From assembly GCF_902635505.1 (NCBI RefSeq), contig NC_045426.1, positions 331,876,374 to 331,940,373 on the forward strand: DNA of 64,000 nt, in the 5' to 3' direction. Each line of letters starts with the position of its first letter. Positions within the stretch are counted from its first letter, which is position 1. This document shows positions 47,061-59,419 of this stretch, piece after piece. The notes under the pieces are model-generated. The model saw only the letters and a program-made list of their open reading frames with translations. It did not search any database and had not been told where the DNA came from. Made by a program: the position numbers and the translations under genes. The DNA comes from Sarcophilus harrisii (taxonomy: Eukaryota > Chordata > Mammalia > Dasyuromorphia > Dasyuridae).

Positions 47061-47977
47061 CTCAGGGAAACAAGAGGTGGGGCCCAACTTCCGGGCCACA
47101 GGCAGGAAACAGGTGGGACATGATGGCAGCCAAGGTTACATCCAGAGAGGCTTTAGAAATTCAATACTCTAGTATGATAAATCATCAGGGAAGCAATCAG
47201 CTGGGAGAAAGGGATTATAATTGGGGAGAATACAGGCTTTTTAACCTAACAAAAGGACAAAGTCCAGTGTAAGCAGCCCCAATATAATCTCCAGGTGATG
47301 TGTAGAGATCCAGAAAGTGGTAAATGGAAGGGACAAGATAGGTTAACTGCTTGGAGGAGAGGGTTTGCTTGTATCTCTACAGATGGAAAAGGAATCAGAT
47401 GGGTGCCAACGAGCCATATTTGCCTTGTCCATCAAAGAGAGACAGAGAAAGAGAAAAATCTCAAAACAAAGGAGAAAACCTAAGAAACATCTGATACTGA
47501 AAGAGCATGACTGATAATGAGATTATTACAGAACTTCAAGAATCATTGGATTCCCTATGAAAAATTGTTGATAAGACTGTTGCAGAACTTCAAAACTGGC
47601 AGGAATCATTGGATTCCCTGAGACATGAAATAATGGACAATAGATTGGTTTTGGACTATTTCTAGGACTTATGGACAAATTCAATTACTCATGTTGATTT
47701 GTGTTGTTTGTTACATCACTACTAGCCTGTGTTACACTACTATGTGCTTGTGAAATACCTCCTATGTTGATGGATTTAAGTATATCTGTTTCAAGTGAAA
47801 CCTTTCAGAAACCTGCTAATCTGGTTTGACTCCCCATTTCCCTTTGGAATTTTCATCTCCCTTCCTGAGATGTCAGGGAGAGCATGATCAACTCCTTTTT
47901 TGGTGTTTTCACCCCCTTTTCTGAGAAGTCAGGGAGGGGGTGACTACCTATGTTTTAAAACAAAAGAAAGCAGGCGA

Positions 47978-48554
47978 TGTAATAGAGCAGAATGTTGAAG
48001 AAATACACCTGAAACAAGGATTCTTACAATGAGGTGTTAATTTAGTGGAATTGATAAAACAATCTAGTTATCTAGTTAATCTGTCTAGTTTACCATGGTG
48101 ATTAATAGTTCTCTAGATCAGTATGATTGAATTAATCTTATAACAAATAATGGTTCCCTAGTGATATAATAATTGGCTTATACTCAGTATGATGAATGGA
48201 TTTAATTGTAATAGAGTATTTAAGAGGTCAGAGTCAGACTTACAGAAAGAATCAGAGACAGACTCGAAGAAAACAGAGGACTGGAAGCTGGAGGTAAAGC
48301 TCAAGCCCTTGGACTGAGACAGACTTCAAGACAAAGACCATCATGGTGGCTTGCCTGTCCTCCTTCACCTCTCCACTAAGACAAAGTTCCATCTGAGGGT
48401 CTTCAGAAAGTTAGCTAAATCCCAGGTGAAGGAGACAGACTGTAAAGGAGACAATAAAGACTTTTGGACTTTATATCTGGCTATTCTCGTGATGATTACT
48501 CTACTGAAATGAAGGCTGGTGTAGACCTCCAGAAAGCTAAACCAGAACATTACA
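47978..48554 (+). repeat. Right LTR of the class II ERV
   Basis: Starts TGTAATAGAGCAG after a purine-rich tract and ends ACATTACA. Its first part aligns with 45,622-45,880 (gaaacaag, ttagtggaattgataa, gatataatgattggcttata-like, gagtatttaagaggtcagag). It contains AATAAAGAC near 48,453, a plausible R-region signal. Confidence 0.8.
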
Positions 48555-48865
48555 TAAGAAAATTAATAACTTTAGCAAAGTCTCAGGATATAAAATTAAT
48601 CTATCTAAATCATCAGCATTTCTATATGTTACCAACAAAGCTCAGCTTCAAGAGACAGAAAGAAAAATTCCATTTAAAATAATGATAGACAAAATTTTTA
48701 AAAAATTATTTAGAAGTCTCTGTTCTGAGACAAACAAAATTATAAAACACTTTTCACACAAATAAAGTCAGATCTAAGCAATTGGAAAAATATAAATTGA
48801 ACATGGGTAGGCCTAGCTAATATAATAAAAATTACAATTCCACCTAAATTAATTTAGGGTGAATC
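48555..48865 (+). mobile_element. L1 LINE, continuation of ORF2 after the nested ERV
   Basis: Continues the reverse transcriptase region cut at 45,621. A frame reads RKLITLAKSQD, then INLSK-like sequence and a KLSFKRQKEK stretch, as in L1 ORF2 beyond the catalytic ADD box. Sequence decays near 48,860, and unit 3 sequence follows from about 49,142. Confidence 0.8.
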
Positions 48866-50399
48866 CATTAGACTCTACTCTAAAGATTAGCATGATCCTA
48901 GTGACCACCAATTATTGAGTCTCATCCTTTAATTAATGTAACTAAACGTAAAACTAAACGTATAAAGCCCACATTTTTCTATTTTGTCCTTTTGTAAACT
49001 ATCTCTTCCATTAGCATAGTTGTTAAAATACTAATATTGGAATTTGGACTCATGCCACAGCAGATATTTCTTCATATACCCATTTTATGTAAATAATACA
49101 GTTTGCAAGAAAAGAGATCAGTAGAAAAAGATGAGAGCAAGTTTGATCCAGAATCATAACTGCCAATATACAAAATGTGGGGATTCAAATCAATCATGTA
49201 TTGTCTATATAATTATGCTATTCTTCCCATGTTTGGCTTATCTAGAAGAAATTTGAAAGCATCCCTTTAGTCTGCATTTTGTTTGTTGTGCCATCAATTA
49301 AAAATACCAAATAAGTTTAACTTAATTGAATAATTAGAATATCCCAATAGCTTTAAAAGTTAACTTTCACATAGCTCTTATATACATGTTCAAATGACTT
49401 TAGGGATTAAAGATTCCTTAAGGAACACTTTGAGGAAGGTAATAAAGATACAGAGTTAAACTTCAGTCAGATCCAGTGGTAGATTATTTTTAATCACCTA
49501 GGATTTTAATCATCCATTAAATTATAATTTAATAATCCTCTGCATAAATAAATGCACATTTAAATCATTCATTTAAACATAGTGCTGCTCTCTACTCTAA
49601 TATCATGGCATCACTTTGGAAGGGGAAGCATTCTCAAGCCAGTTAATATTTCATAAACTTTTTTAATAAATAGGAATATCACATGGAAGAAAGGTAGTAA
49701 TATAAACTAACTTGAGAAAAAGCAATTGTCTCCACAAAAAGGCCAGTGGATAGGACAGACAGACTGTATATTTATGAGTGTGGTGCTTCCTCAAGTCACC
49801 AAGACTTGATTCTTAATGTGGTTAAAGTAGTACCTTTATTTAAAACCAGGAAGAACACCAGATCAATAGAAAAGAGAGAAGCAACTCTACATCTCACATT
49901 TAAAGGTAAATGAGAAAGGTGAGGACTGTTTTGCAAAGGATTATTTTCAGAAATACCTTTGGAAATGGGACCTAGGGAATAGGCTTTTGGCTAGAAATAT
50001 TGAAAAGAAAGCCATTTAAAAAGAGAATTTTGGACTCAATAATCTTTAAAAGATCTTTTAATTCTAAATTTATGATCTTAAAATCTTATGTCCTATGGTC
50101 TTGTGTGTAAGACTTGGTGGGAATAAGGAAATTTATCATGGAAGCTGAAGGCAATTCAAACAAAAAATAAAGAGTAGATTTGCAAAGAAGTATGATTGCT
50201 GGAGTAAAAAGAATCCATTTCTGAGAAAAAGAATTTTTCAACTCTCTTGCTCATGAATGATTGCTTGAGTACTTTTTGCCAGTTTACATCTCCTTTGAAT
50301 TCACCTTTAGATGACTCTTCCCATCTATGCAATTATATGAACTCTAAGGCTGCCTCTAGTTCTAACCTCTATGCTTTATGTTTTCCATATACCTATTAT

Positions 50400-50686
50400 T
50401 TTGTCTTCTTTATTCTTTTATTAAATAGTATTTTTTCCAATTGCACATCAAGACAATTTTTTATGGTTTGCCTAGACTGTAGGCCCCATTTACCTAAATG
50501 AGTCATACTTTTCTGGTCAATCTTCCAAGTATCTCGGACCCAAAGATTGTTTTATCCTATCTTCTTACTGATGCTGCTTTCCAGGATTTATTTTAGGGCA
50601 CTATTTTATAGTTGTTTGGAGGGACTATGAAAGAGTTAAGATGATTTATTGCTTCCTCCACCATCTGGGCTCCCAGAAGTATCTTC
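50400..50686 (-). mobile_element. Internally deleted L1 (5' UTR joined to 3' tail), unit 3
   Basis: Paralogue of 33,895-34,196: tatttttccaattgcacatc tail, cttccaagtatctcgg, caaagattgttttatc and the cagatggtgg-like 5' end in the same order. No ORF1 or ORF2 sequence. Confidence 0.6.
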
Positions 50687-51309
50687 TATGCTCTTATTCT
50701 AAAATATTTTTCTACTTTTCCAGTTTATTACTTTTAGTTTTAAGATTCCTTGAACTCTGCAAAATGTTGTCTTTTATTATCCCTGACAATTTTGACATTA
50801 CCATTTTGCACATTTGTCTAGCTATCCAAGGTCTTTCCATTTTTTACAGTTGAATAGCTGCCACAGTTGTGTTCTTGACACTTTTCCTTTCTTTCTTAGT
50901 ATACTCTCTCCCATGATGATGTGCAATGTATGGGTCTTAATAAATAAGGCTATAAATGAGAACTGTTCTCTTCTGAACAGTGGAAAGTATTTGGTCTTGG
51001 TAAAGTTTGTAAAAGAACTTACAATAAATAATGCCATTTTAGAGGATGTGGAGACTGCTGATTTCAGGAGGTATAAATTTATAACAATTAGTCATATAAT
51101 TTCTAAGCCACAAAACCATGATACATGGATACAAAATAATTTATGCTTTCAAACTTCAAATCTGCCTCCATTGTTACTTCAAATCTGCCTCCATTGTTAA
51201 ATAGCATTGATTTTATTTTTCTCTGCATTTTCCTTAGCAGAAAATCTAGTACTTCTCTGTTTTATTGAGATCCCTATTCCAAAGAACTCCTTTTCTCAAT
51301 AAATTCCAT

Positions 51310-51735
51310 GCTCATAGGTCTACAGCTTGAAGGGATTTGAGAAATCATCTAGTCAAGAGGTGTCAAATATACAGACCATAACCTGCATTATAACCAGAAT
51401 TTTCCCATCAATGGTCAGAACCAGATTAAAATGTTTAAAAATATAAAGTGTTCCAAATTAAATATAAATTAATATTTTAATAACATAAAAATACAAGAGA
51501 ATTTAGATAAAGCCAATTGGTAGTTTTCTAAGTCAAGATGCAGTCCACAGGGATCCTTTTGTACATTTTAGTGGCCACTACTTCTATATGTTTGATACCA
51601 CTATTTTAGTCAAACTCCCTCATTTTATAACTAAGGAAATGGAAGCCTAGGAAGGTTTAGTAACTCTCCCAATGTCAAAAAGATAGGAAGCATTGGTGGT
51701 TGGATTTAAACAATGGTCTTCTGAATTGTGTCAGT
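51310..51735 (-). mobile_element. MIR-type SINE split by a hAT-like insertion
   Basis: Left part tacagcttgaagggatttga, right part ctccctcattttataactaa, ggaaatggaagcctaggaagg. Together they give the antisense MIR/marsupial core pattern, with the DNA transposon at 51,356-51,602 between them. Confidence 0.55.
51356..51602. mobile_element. Short hAT-like DNA transposon nested in a MIR-type SINE
   Basis: Inverted ends (aggtgtcaaata on the left; tgtttgatacca on the right) bracket about 247 bases. The flanking SINE is cut at tctagtca and resumes at ttagtcaaactccctcattt, giving an approximate 8-bp duplication. No coding sequence. Confidence 0.6.
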
Positions 51736-52079
51736 CAAATTCCTATATCTTTGCCTTTTCTACTTTACTGAGATCCATTTCTTTGGACTTTTTTTTGCCT
51801 TCATTTCCCTTTGTATTACTCTAAACTTCTGCCTTCATCTACTTTACCCTTCTCTAGAGTTAAAAACAAAACTGAATATCTTATTTGTGCTTTTAAAAAT
51901 TAATACTGTAACTAATAAACCATCACTCCAACTAAATTTTCTTTGTAAAAAAGAAAGATAAGTAAGCAAAATAAAATAGCATACTTCATATCATTCCTCA
52001 TACCATTCCTATTAACCAAAACTTTAATACTAAGGAGGAAAATGGTTCACTCATACGAAGTCAAGATTGGATACTGACA

Positions 52080-52400
52080 TTTTGAAGTCTTGTTGTCTTT
52101 TACATTATTTAGTCATCCTATAAACTTTTTTTCACTCTGATTATATCATTCTGATCACTTCATAAGAGTCTTCTAAATTTCTCTGCATCTTTAATATTCA
52201 TAATTTCTTATGTTAAAGTTTTTTGTTATATCCATTTAGTACAATTATTTCTTCTACCACTGCTTGATGAGCACCATTTTGTAGTTCTTTTCTTTTAATT
52301 ATTAAGCAAGAATATACTAAAATAATTTCTTTATAGAATCTTAGGTGAAAGGATATATACTCATCAATATACTCCTATCCTTGCAGAGTATATGAGCAGT
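52080..52400 (-). mobile_element. Old L1 3' remnant, antisense (left part)
   Basis: Decayed sequence with L1 3'-end-like features (gatcacttcataagagtctt, aaatttctctgcatc). It appears to be separated by the SINE at 52,403-52,660 from a further L1 piece at 52,670-52,990. Confidence 0.4.
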
Positions 52401-52402
52401 TA

Positions 52403-52660
52403 TTGTTCAATTGTTTTTCATTTGTATCCAACTCTATGTGAGCCCAGTTGGTTTTTTTGGAATTTTTTGGCAAAGATATAGGAGTAGTTTGCATTTCCTT
52501 CTCCAGCTCATTTTACAAAAGAGAAAACTGGAGCAAACAGGGTTAAGTGACTTAACCAGAATTAAACAGCTAGAAAGTAGAAAGTATCTGAGGCCAGATT
52601 TGAATTCAGGAAGATGAGTCTTTCTGACTCCTAGCCATTGCATCACCTAGCTGCCCCTTT
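52403..52660 (-). mobile_element. Marsupial tRNA-related SINE, antisense
   Basis: attgttcaattgtttttcat, catttccttctccagctcat, ggttaagtgacttaaccaga and tcacctagctgccccttt. Near full length; no counterpart in unit 2. Confidence 0.8.
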
Positions 52661-52669
52661 TGCATGGCC

Positions 52670-52990
52670 TCAAACTATTTTGAAAAATAATTTAACAAAA
52701 TCATAGTTCTAAATGGACAAACATCCCATGAGTGCATCTATTTTCTGATAACCCCTCAAACATTTGCTATTTTTGATTGTCAGCTTTAATGCTATAATTT
52801 GTATGATACAAAATGAGTTATGTTAAGTTGTACTTTCCTTATGATTAGTGATTACTAGCATTCTTTCTCATGCTTGTTGATATTGTGCATTCATCTTCTA
52901 AAAAGTTGGTGCTTGTCTCCTTTAATCACTTATTTATCGGAGCCTGACAACTGTTTATATTGTATGTATTTGAATAAATTTTCTTTTTGT
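52670..52990 (-). mobile_element. Old L1 ORF2 remnant, antisense
   Basis: Antisense L1 ORF2 C-terminal landmarks in decayed form: tgattagtgattactagcat, catgcttgttgatattgtgc and tttaatcacttatttatcgg. No open frame. Confidence 0.5.
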
Positions 52991-53339
52991 CTTTAGAAAC
53001 TATCTTTATTTCAGAAATTTGTTTTGAAATTTTCCCTAATAGATATCTTCTATTCATATTTTAGCTGCTCTGATTTTATTCTTCACTATATTCAGAGGAA
53101 TAAGTATCCATATTGCTTGGCAATATTAAATTTTATTTTCTTATATTCTTCATCCTATTTGATCCTATTTCTTCAGAGTTATTTCTTCATTAATCAACTT
53201 CCTTTCCTCAGTCTCTCCCTTTCTAAGGATCCCATTTCTCCCTCAAAGATATTCCATTCTAGCTTATTAAAAAAGATAGCATTCTAATCTCTCAACATCA
53301 CTTCTTTCATTAAAAAAAAGCTTTATGTATTTATTATTT

Positions 53340-54920
53340 TCCCATTCCCCTCTCTCCCCTTGAAATCTGGCTTCTACCATCACCACTTAACTAATATTAT
53401 TCTTCCAAGGCTCCCAATGACACTTAATTGCCAAATCTGATGAACTATTCTTAGTTTTCATTCTTCTTGACCTCTCTGAATCACTACATGATTAACTATA
53501 TTTTTTCTCCTAGATAATTTTTTTTCTGAGTTTTCATTATGCTCTTCCCCTCTGGTTCTCTTTTTAAATGTCTGGATGCTATTTTTAGTTAACATTGCTA
53601 AATTGCTATCTACCTTCCACTTCTTAAATGTACATAGGGCATTTACATAGAATTTCTTATTTTCTTTCTAAAAGTTTTCTCTGAGTGATCTCATCAGTTC
53701 AAAAGAATTCATTAATCATTTTTATTGGGATGATTTCCACAAAAACATATAAATATGTATAGATATAGCTATATAGAAATAGCCTTGATCTTACTTTTGA
53801 ACTAAACATCTCCAATTGGATCTCTCATAAGCATCTCAAATATCAAATTCCAAAGAAGGACTCATAATCTTATTCCCTAACGACTCTCCAAACTTTCATA
53901 TTTCTATTCAAAGAATCTTTCCATTAATCTTGGTCGCCAAACTGAGCTTTCATTTCTTTCACCTTTAATATCCAATTTGTTGTCAGATGTTTTCTATTCT
54001 GTTTCTACATCTCTCATAACTGTCCCCTTCTCTTCATTCATTGAGCTAAAAATCTTTTTCGTATCTACTTCACTTTTCTCCTTGGCTATTGAAACAACCT
54101 TGTAACTGAATTCCAAGACTCCAGACTCTTCTCCTTCTCACCGACCTCCACAGTTACCAAAATCATGAAAACAAAACCTATTTAATCATACCACTCCATT
54201 ACTAAAGATGTTTCAGTGGCTCCTTATTGCCTCTTGGATAAATTAAAAACTTGTTAATATAACATTTATTGGACCTCACAATTTGTCCAGAGCTTTTCTT
54301 TCCAGAGTTACTGAATCTCCTTATTCTTTTACCCATTAGATATCCCCATTATGCTACTCTTAATTCAATATATTAACATTTTAACTTCATCTTCTTGATC
54401 TAAATATTGCTCTACTTCAAATTTTAAAAGTAAGAAAATTTGGGATCTATTATTCTTTCCTCCCTTTTACTCCCCATATGTTATTAATTAATATATTTTA
54501 ATACCATTCTCATATGCCATTTCCTTTAGAATACTGTATCATCATACTACATTTGGTTATTTATCTTTTCTTACCTAGACTACTATAATAACTTTTTAAT
54601 TAGTCTGCCTTCAGATTTCTCTGCCTCAAATCTATCTCTATAACTAATGCGAAAGTACTTTTCCAACTTTCCAACCTTCATTTTGGCTTATTTACTAAAA
54701 AGCCTTTACTGATAATTGTCTTTCAAATTATATGTCATTGATCTGATAAGCAAGGCTTTCCATAATCTAGTTCCAACCTGCTTGTCCAGTCTTATCTAAC
54801 ACTTATTGTTTTTAAACTAGTCTTCATTCTAGCCAAATTAAACTACCTACTCTCCCCATTTTCATTATAGAATGATTTTCATATCCTAATTTCTCAAATC
54901 ACAAAGCACTCCTTTCAAGT
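53340..54920 (+). mobile_element. L2-like LINE block, unit 3
   Basis: Counterpart of the unit 2 block but with more of its 5' side kept (gaaatctggcttctaccatc, ctcccaatgacacttaattg, which look like L2 coding sequence). Shared landmarks include aagatgtttcagtggctcct and ggctttccataatctagttc. Confidence 0.5.
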
Positions 54921-56494
54921 ACTCTATACCACTAAATGTATTACAACACATGAATCTAAGAAAACAATATCCAAACTGCTCCTTTTAGTTTTCATATCCA
55001 TAATGAACCCAGAAATCTGGAAGTTATCAGAATGTAAGAAAACAATCATTTAAAAGATTTTTTAAAGCAGTTTGTCTGCCTTGTAAGAAAATATTGGAAA
55101 AAATGACTTTTTGATTTCAGGATGAAAACTAATACTGTTTTATTCTATAGAGCCAAACCTCCATTATAAACATATATATCTACCATTCAATTTAGAAGTG
55201 TCCCTAAGTGCTACAGAACAGATACACACAAAAGACCATTGACAATGTAGAAATTACATGAAGTAAAGCAGAGTGAAGAGAGCAAAATTAAAAGAATTAT
55301 ATAAACATGTATGCATGTTATCTACATAGAGTCACTACATAAATATACCTATCCATATATATATATATATATTTATATATTCATACTGGTGACTATAATT
55401 CTATTAAAGACAACAATAATAACAACAAAATCATGTTATAAAGATGATATACTTATTTTGATCATGATATACTTGATTAATAACAGAAATTTATAATTTT
55501 GGGATTAGAAATTTAAAATTATAATATCTTAAGGTGTTTGTTCTTTGTTGTAATATGTGCTTTTGATTCTACATTGAAATCTCTGATTCCTATGTAAAAT
55601 GCACTACTAATTTTTTTTTCTTGAATGAATTCTATTACTTTTTTTAAAATGGTTTGTACTATCTTTTGTTCTTGTTCCATCATATCTGGAGTATCACTGG
55701 ATTATCTCTTTCATTTGATAATATTGTTTCATTTTCCTTCATAGTGTATATATGTCACCTATAGGATTTAAGCAAGGACATAGGTCAAAACAGTTGAAAT
55801 GATTTTAAAAAGTTAATGATAGCCACATTCATAATAAAGTTCATACTCTGAAATATTTTTTCAAATATTTGCTTTAGATTCTCTTCATTAAATTCATTCA
55901 TCCTTCTAATTTGAAGTTTATTAGTTTATATTTTCTTTATGTATTCTTTCTCTAATTCATCTGCTTGTAAACTAGGTTGCAATCTTTTTTTTCTTGGTCT
56001 TTTGGTCTTCTAGATTTTTTCATGTTTCCCATATTTTGTCTATTGAGATCCTCCTCTACTCTTTGGTTGATTCATTTTTGACTCCTGCACACACTCATAA
56101 GGTTAGGCTGCTGGGGAATCTCAGCATCCTCAGGACTGGGGGATATGAGGATTGACCAGACCTAGTTCCCTTTTGTGTAAAAACCAGGGGCTTGTGGACT
56201 GGACCAAGATCAAATGCCAGTCTCTTTTCTCTCAGGCCTATCTATATGATGTTCCCTTCTAGTCTCTGGCTAAACACAGTCTTCATATTACCTCCTAATG
56301 GCTTTTCTACCCTAGTTCTGCTTTTGAAGGGTTTGGCAGAATCAGTGTTTGACAGGAGAGGAAGAATGAAGAGTGATAATAGAATAATTTCTGTAGAGTT
56401 CCTTGCAGCTGTACATTTAATCACAAGCATAGAAATTTATTTGTCTTTTCTGTTGAGAATTTGTAGAGTCAGTTATGTGTGAATCAGTATTTAA

Positions 56495-56545
56495 CCTATT
56501 TAGGTTAAATAGGTTAAATAGGTAAATAGGTTAAATAGGACTATT
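56495..56545 (+). repeat. Short tandem repeat of ttaaatagg
   Basis: Four or five copies of an approximately 9-base unit (aggttaaat), one with an internal one-base loss. Absent from the aligned place in unit 2. Confidence 0.85.
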
Positions 56546-56924
56546 TAATATAAACTATTTAAACTATAAGTCATCTGGGTTAATTCAGGAGATTTATAGT
56601 CCAAATGGAAATTATCTTCTCCTGTGAAGTCAGAAATCATTCAACATCTAACATGTAATTTCTTTTTTTTTAATTTGTCAGGAGCTAAAGAAGTTTCTAG
56701 AAGATAGCTACCTTGTCATCTTGCTATTCACATTTCTTTTATAATACATGAATGCTTTTTTTCATGCTCTTTATGATATTCATATTTTAAACAACTGTAC
56801 ATGTTAATATAAACTACAACAAAAATCATACTAGAAAAGGGAAAAATATTTCAAAGTATCAACTTTATTATGAATGTGGCTATCATTAACTTTTTAAAAT
56901 CATTTCAACTGTTTTGACCTATGT

Positions 56925-56943
56925 CCTTGCTTAAATCCTATAG
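56925..56943 (+). promoter_or_regulatory. Candidate 3' splice site before OR13D1-like copy 3
   Basis: A pyrimidine-containing stretch ends in CCTATAG, followed by GTGACATAG and the ATG 20 bases on. It aligns with the acceptor of copy 1. The aligned segment in copy 2 (about 38,063-38,086) is shortened and has lost the AG. Confidence 0.5.
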
Positions 56944-56962
56944 GTGACATAGATCAAATAAC

Positions 56963-57902
56963 ATGGAAAAGGGAAACATCACACCAGTGACTGAATTTTT
57001 TTTGATTGGGCTTTCTCATTATCCAGGCCTCCAGCTAGCCCTTTATGTTCTCTGCCTGGTGATGTACCTGGTGATCCTATTGGGAAACAGTATCCTCATT
57101 ATTATCAGCATCCTAGATTCCCGCCTTCACACTCCTATGTATTTTTTTCTTGGGAACCTCTCTTTTCTGGACATCTGCTACACATCTTCCTCTATTCCTC
57201 ATATGCTAATAAATTTTATGTCTGAGAGAAAATCCATTTCTTTCATTGGATGTACATTAAGGATGGTTATTTCTATTGGACTAGGGTGCACAGAGTGTAT
57301 TCTCCTGGCAGTGATGGCCTATGACAGGTATGTAGCCATCTGCAATCCCCTAAGGTACACCATCATCATGAATAAGGGACTCTGTGTGCAGATGGCTGCT
57401 TTGACCTGGATTTGGGGGTTTCTGAACTCTTTGACACAAACTATGCTTACTATGATGATGCCTTTCTGTGGGAACATAATTGATCAACTTATTTGTGAAA
57501 TCCTGGCTCTCCTCAATCTTGTCTGTTCAGACATCTCCCTCAATGAATCTATCCTTATGGATGGGAAGTATTGTTTTCCTAGTCATGCCTCTGGTACTTA
57601 TTTTATTCTCCTATATCTTCATCCTCTCCACCATCCTGAGGATCAACTCTAATGAAGGGAGGAAGAAAGCTTTTTCTACCTGCTCAGCACACCTGACTGT
57701 GGTGATCTTGTTCTATGGCACAGCCATTTTTGTGTATATGAAACCCAAGTCCAAGGACACAAAGACATCAGATGAGCTTCTTGGTCTGTCTTATGCGATC
57801 CTCACCCCAATGCTGAACCCCATTATCTACAGTCTAAGGAACAAAGTGAAAGGGGCTTTTGAAAAAGTTCTCATCAGAAACTTGTACTTGAAAAGAATAT
57901 GA
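56963..57902 (+). pseudogene. OR13D1: Olfactory receptor 13D1-like, copy 3 (single frameshift in TM5)
   Basis: OR GPCR copy with a normal ATG, a splice acceptor just upstream (AG at 56,942-56,943), glycosylation site N5-I-T, GN 41-42, LHTPMY 55-60, Cys97, [10 protein letters not shown] 118-127 and loop-2 cysteines. After about residue 199 the frame shifts: copy 2 reads ATTATGGTGGGAAGT where this copy reads CTTATGGATGGGAAGT, one extra base near 57,560. The shifted frame ends at 57,652. The remaining TM5-TM7 sequence continues in the +1 frame to 57,902, with KAFSTCSAH and [12 protein letters not shown] intact. A further in-frame codon loss turns NKEVKGA into NKVKGA. The AATAAA present after copies 1 and 2 is AACAAA here (about 58,154). 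It is most simply a recent pseudogene; a one-base assembly error is the main alternative. Confidence 0.9.
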
Positions 57903-58439
57903 AATATTGAAGCTAATAGCAAGTTTTGTTTTGCTTCTTGGATGATGTCTTTGGTATTCAAAGATAACATTATTCTACTTATTATTAAGTGTATAAATGT
58001 GGCTGCTGAATGTAATGTGTAATCCTACTGCTTTCCAGAGAGAATATGCATTTACCTTCTTTAAGATAGAATTTCTCTTTATAGAGTTTCTTACTTTATA
58101 TCCTCTGAAGCTCTGCTTTTTAGTTTCATTGGGATTTATCATATCTTTAATTAAAACAAATCACATAAACACACACATATATATACACATACACAAGCAT
58201 TCAGACACACACAGCTTTTATGTAAAGGAAAATTGTTTTTAATTATCTAATGCCAGATTTAGTAGAATTAACAAGTGAGCAAAATACATGAACTTTCTAG
58301 ATAACAATTCAAATTATATTTGTATATTTTTATATTCTAGACACATTTATTAAGCTGTTACAAGATATAATACATTGAACTTGGGGATAGATTAAAGGTT
58401 AAAAGACTTGGTCCCTGACTTCAAAGATCTTACAGTAGA

Positions 58440-59000
58440 ATAGGAATTCAAATCATGGGGTCCTATAGACTACTTAAGTCTGGTTCAAGAATCCTGGCTA
58501 TAACTTATTCAATAAGAGATTATTTAAATTCATATAAATAAAAATACACCACCTTAAAGCAGGCCATTCTATTTTCAGATAGTTTTAATTTTAAGAGAAT
58601 TTTTCCTTACATCAAATCTGACTGTCAGGAGTGACCAAGAATAATTTCTGGTTCCATTACTTAGGGGGAAGAAAACATACCTACTATTTTATGCAGAGTA
58701 TAATTCTTCACATCTTTGAAGATATCTGTTCTGTGTCCTATAAATAAGATATTCTTCCAGATCAATATCCTCATTTCCACTTGAAATGAGAAGCTGGCCA
58801 TAAGCCTAGTCCTTGTCAAGAGCAGGCACTGGACTGATACAATCTCCATGTAGATTAGAACTAGGTATAGTTAATTTGAACCTGTTTCAATTTTGCTTCT
58901 ATGGAATGAAGTTATAACTGCATAACTGGAACTGGGGTGGGGGATGGCATTCAAAAGGCACGAGTCCACCAGTATCATCTCTCTTTCAGTGGACTTCTTC
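58440..59000 (-). mobile_element. CR1/L3-like 3' tail, antisense, unit 3
   Basis: Counterpart of the tails after copies 1 and 2: tttaagagaatttttcctta, acatcaaatctgac, ttcacatctttgaagatatc. No coding potential. Confidence 0.45.
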
Positions 59001-59419
59001 CTGACAATGACAGGATAAATTGCTCAAAGTGGAGAGACCTGATAATATGAAACTTAAACACAACCTGTGAATGTAGCGTCAGTTCTTTGCTTTGGCATTC
59101 GTTCTTTCATTTTAGGTGAAGGAGATGGGAGGCTATGATTTTATAAGTTTTGAAAGTCCAGAAGAGTGAGCCACAAGGAATTCCAGATATAGAATCAAAG
59201 CTAAGGTTTGTAGCCAGTAAATTCACTTTGGAATCCATGAGAAGGATTGATTTCAGAATTCAGATTAATGATAGCTGAGACAATAACTTATGCAGCCGTA
59301 ATTCTGTATCTAATTATTAATTTGATTGGACAAATGAAATGTAAAAAGCGTATTAAGTCTGAGATCATGTTTCCCAGGATCTGAGATTGTATGAAAAATG
59401 AAAAACCCCTAAAAATTTG

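Larger units (their letters stand above)
45622..48554 (+). mobile_element. Class II (betaretrovirus-like) endogenous retrovirus, broken fossil, nested in L1
   Basis: Provirus-like element inserted in the reverse transcriptase part of an L1, which resumes directly at 48,555. The ends are TGTA...TACA, flanked by near-identical 6-bp duplications (TAAGAT 45,616-45,621; TAAGAA 48,555-48,560). Parts: left LTR-like end from 45,622; a primer-binding-site-like stretch TGGAGCCCAAACATGGGA at 45,890, resembling a lysine tRNA site; gag-derived sequence about 46,048-47,060; a purine tract before the right LTR; right LTR 47,978-48,554. No convincing pol or env. It is multiply broken and clearly old, though younger than the host L1. 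Confidence 0.85.
54920..56960. other. Shared upstream flank of OR13D1-like copy 3
   Basis: Counterpart of 36,250-38,080 with the same blocks (ggctgctggggaatctcagc at 56,107; tttaatttgtcaggagcta near 56,670). A segment near 55,740-55,860 has no counterpart in unit 2. No gene seen. Confidence 0.55.
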
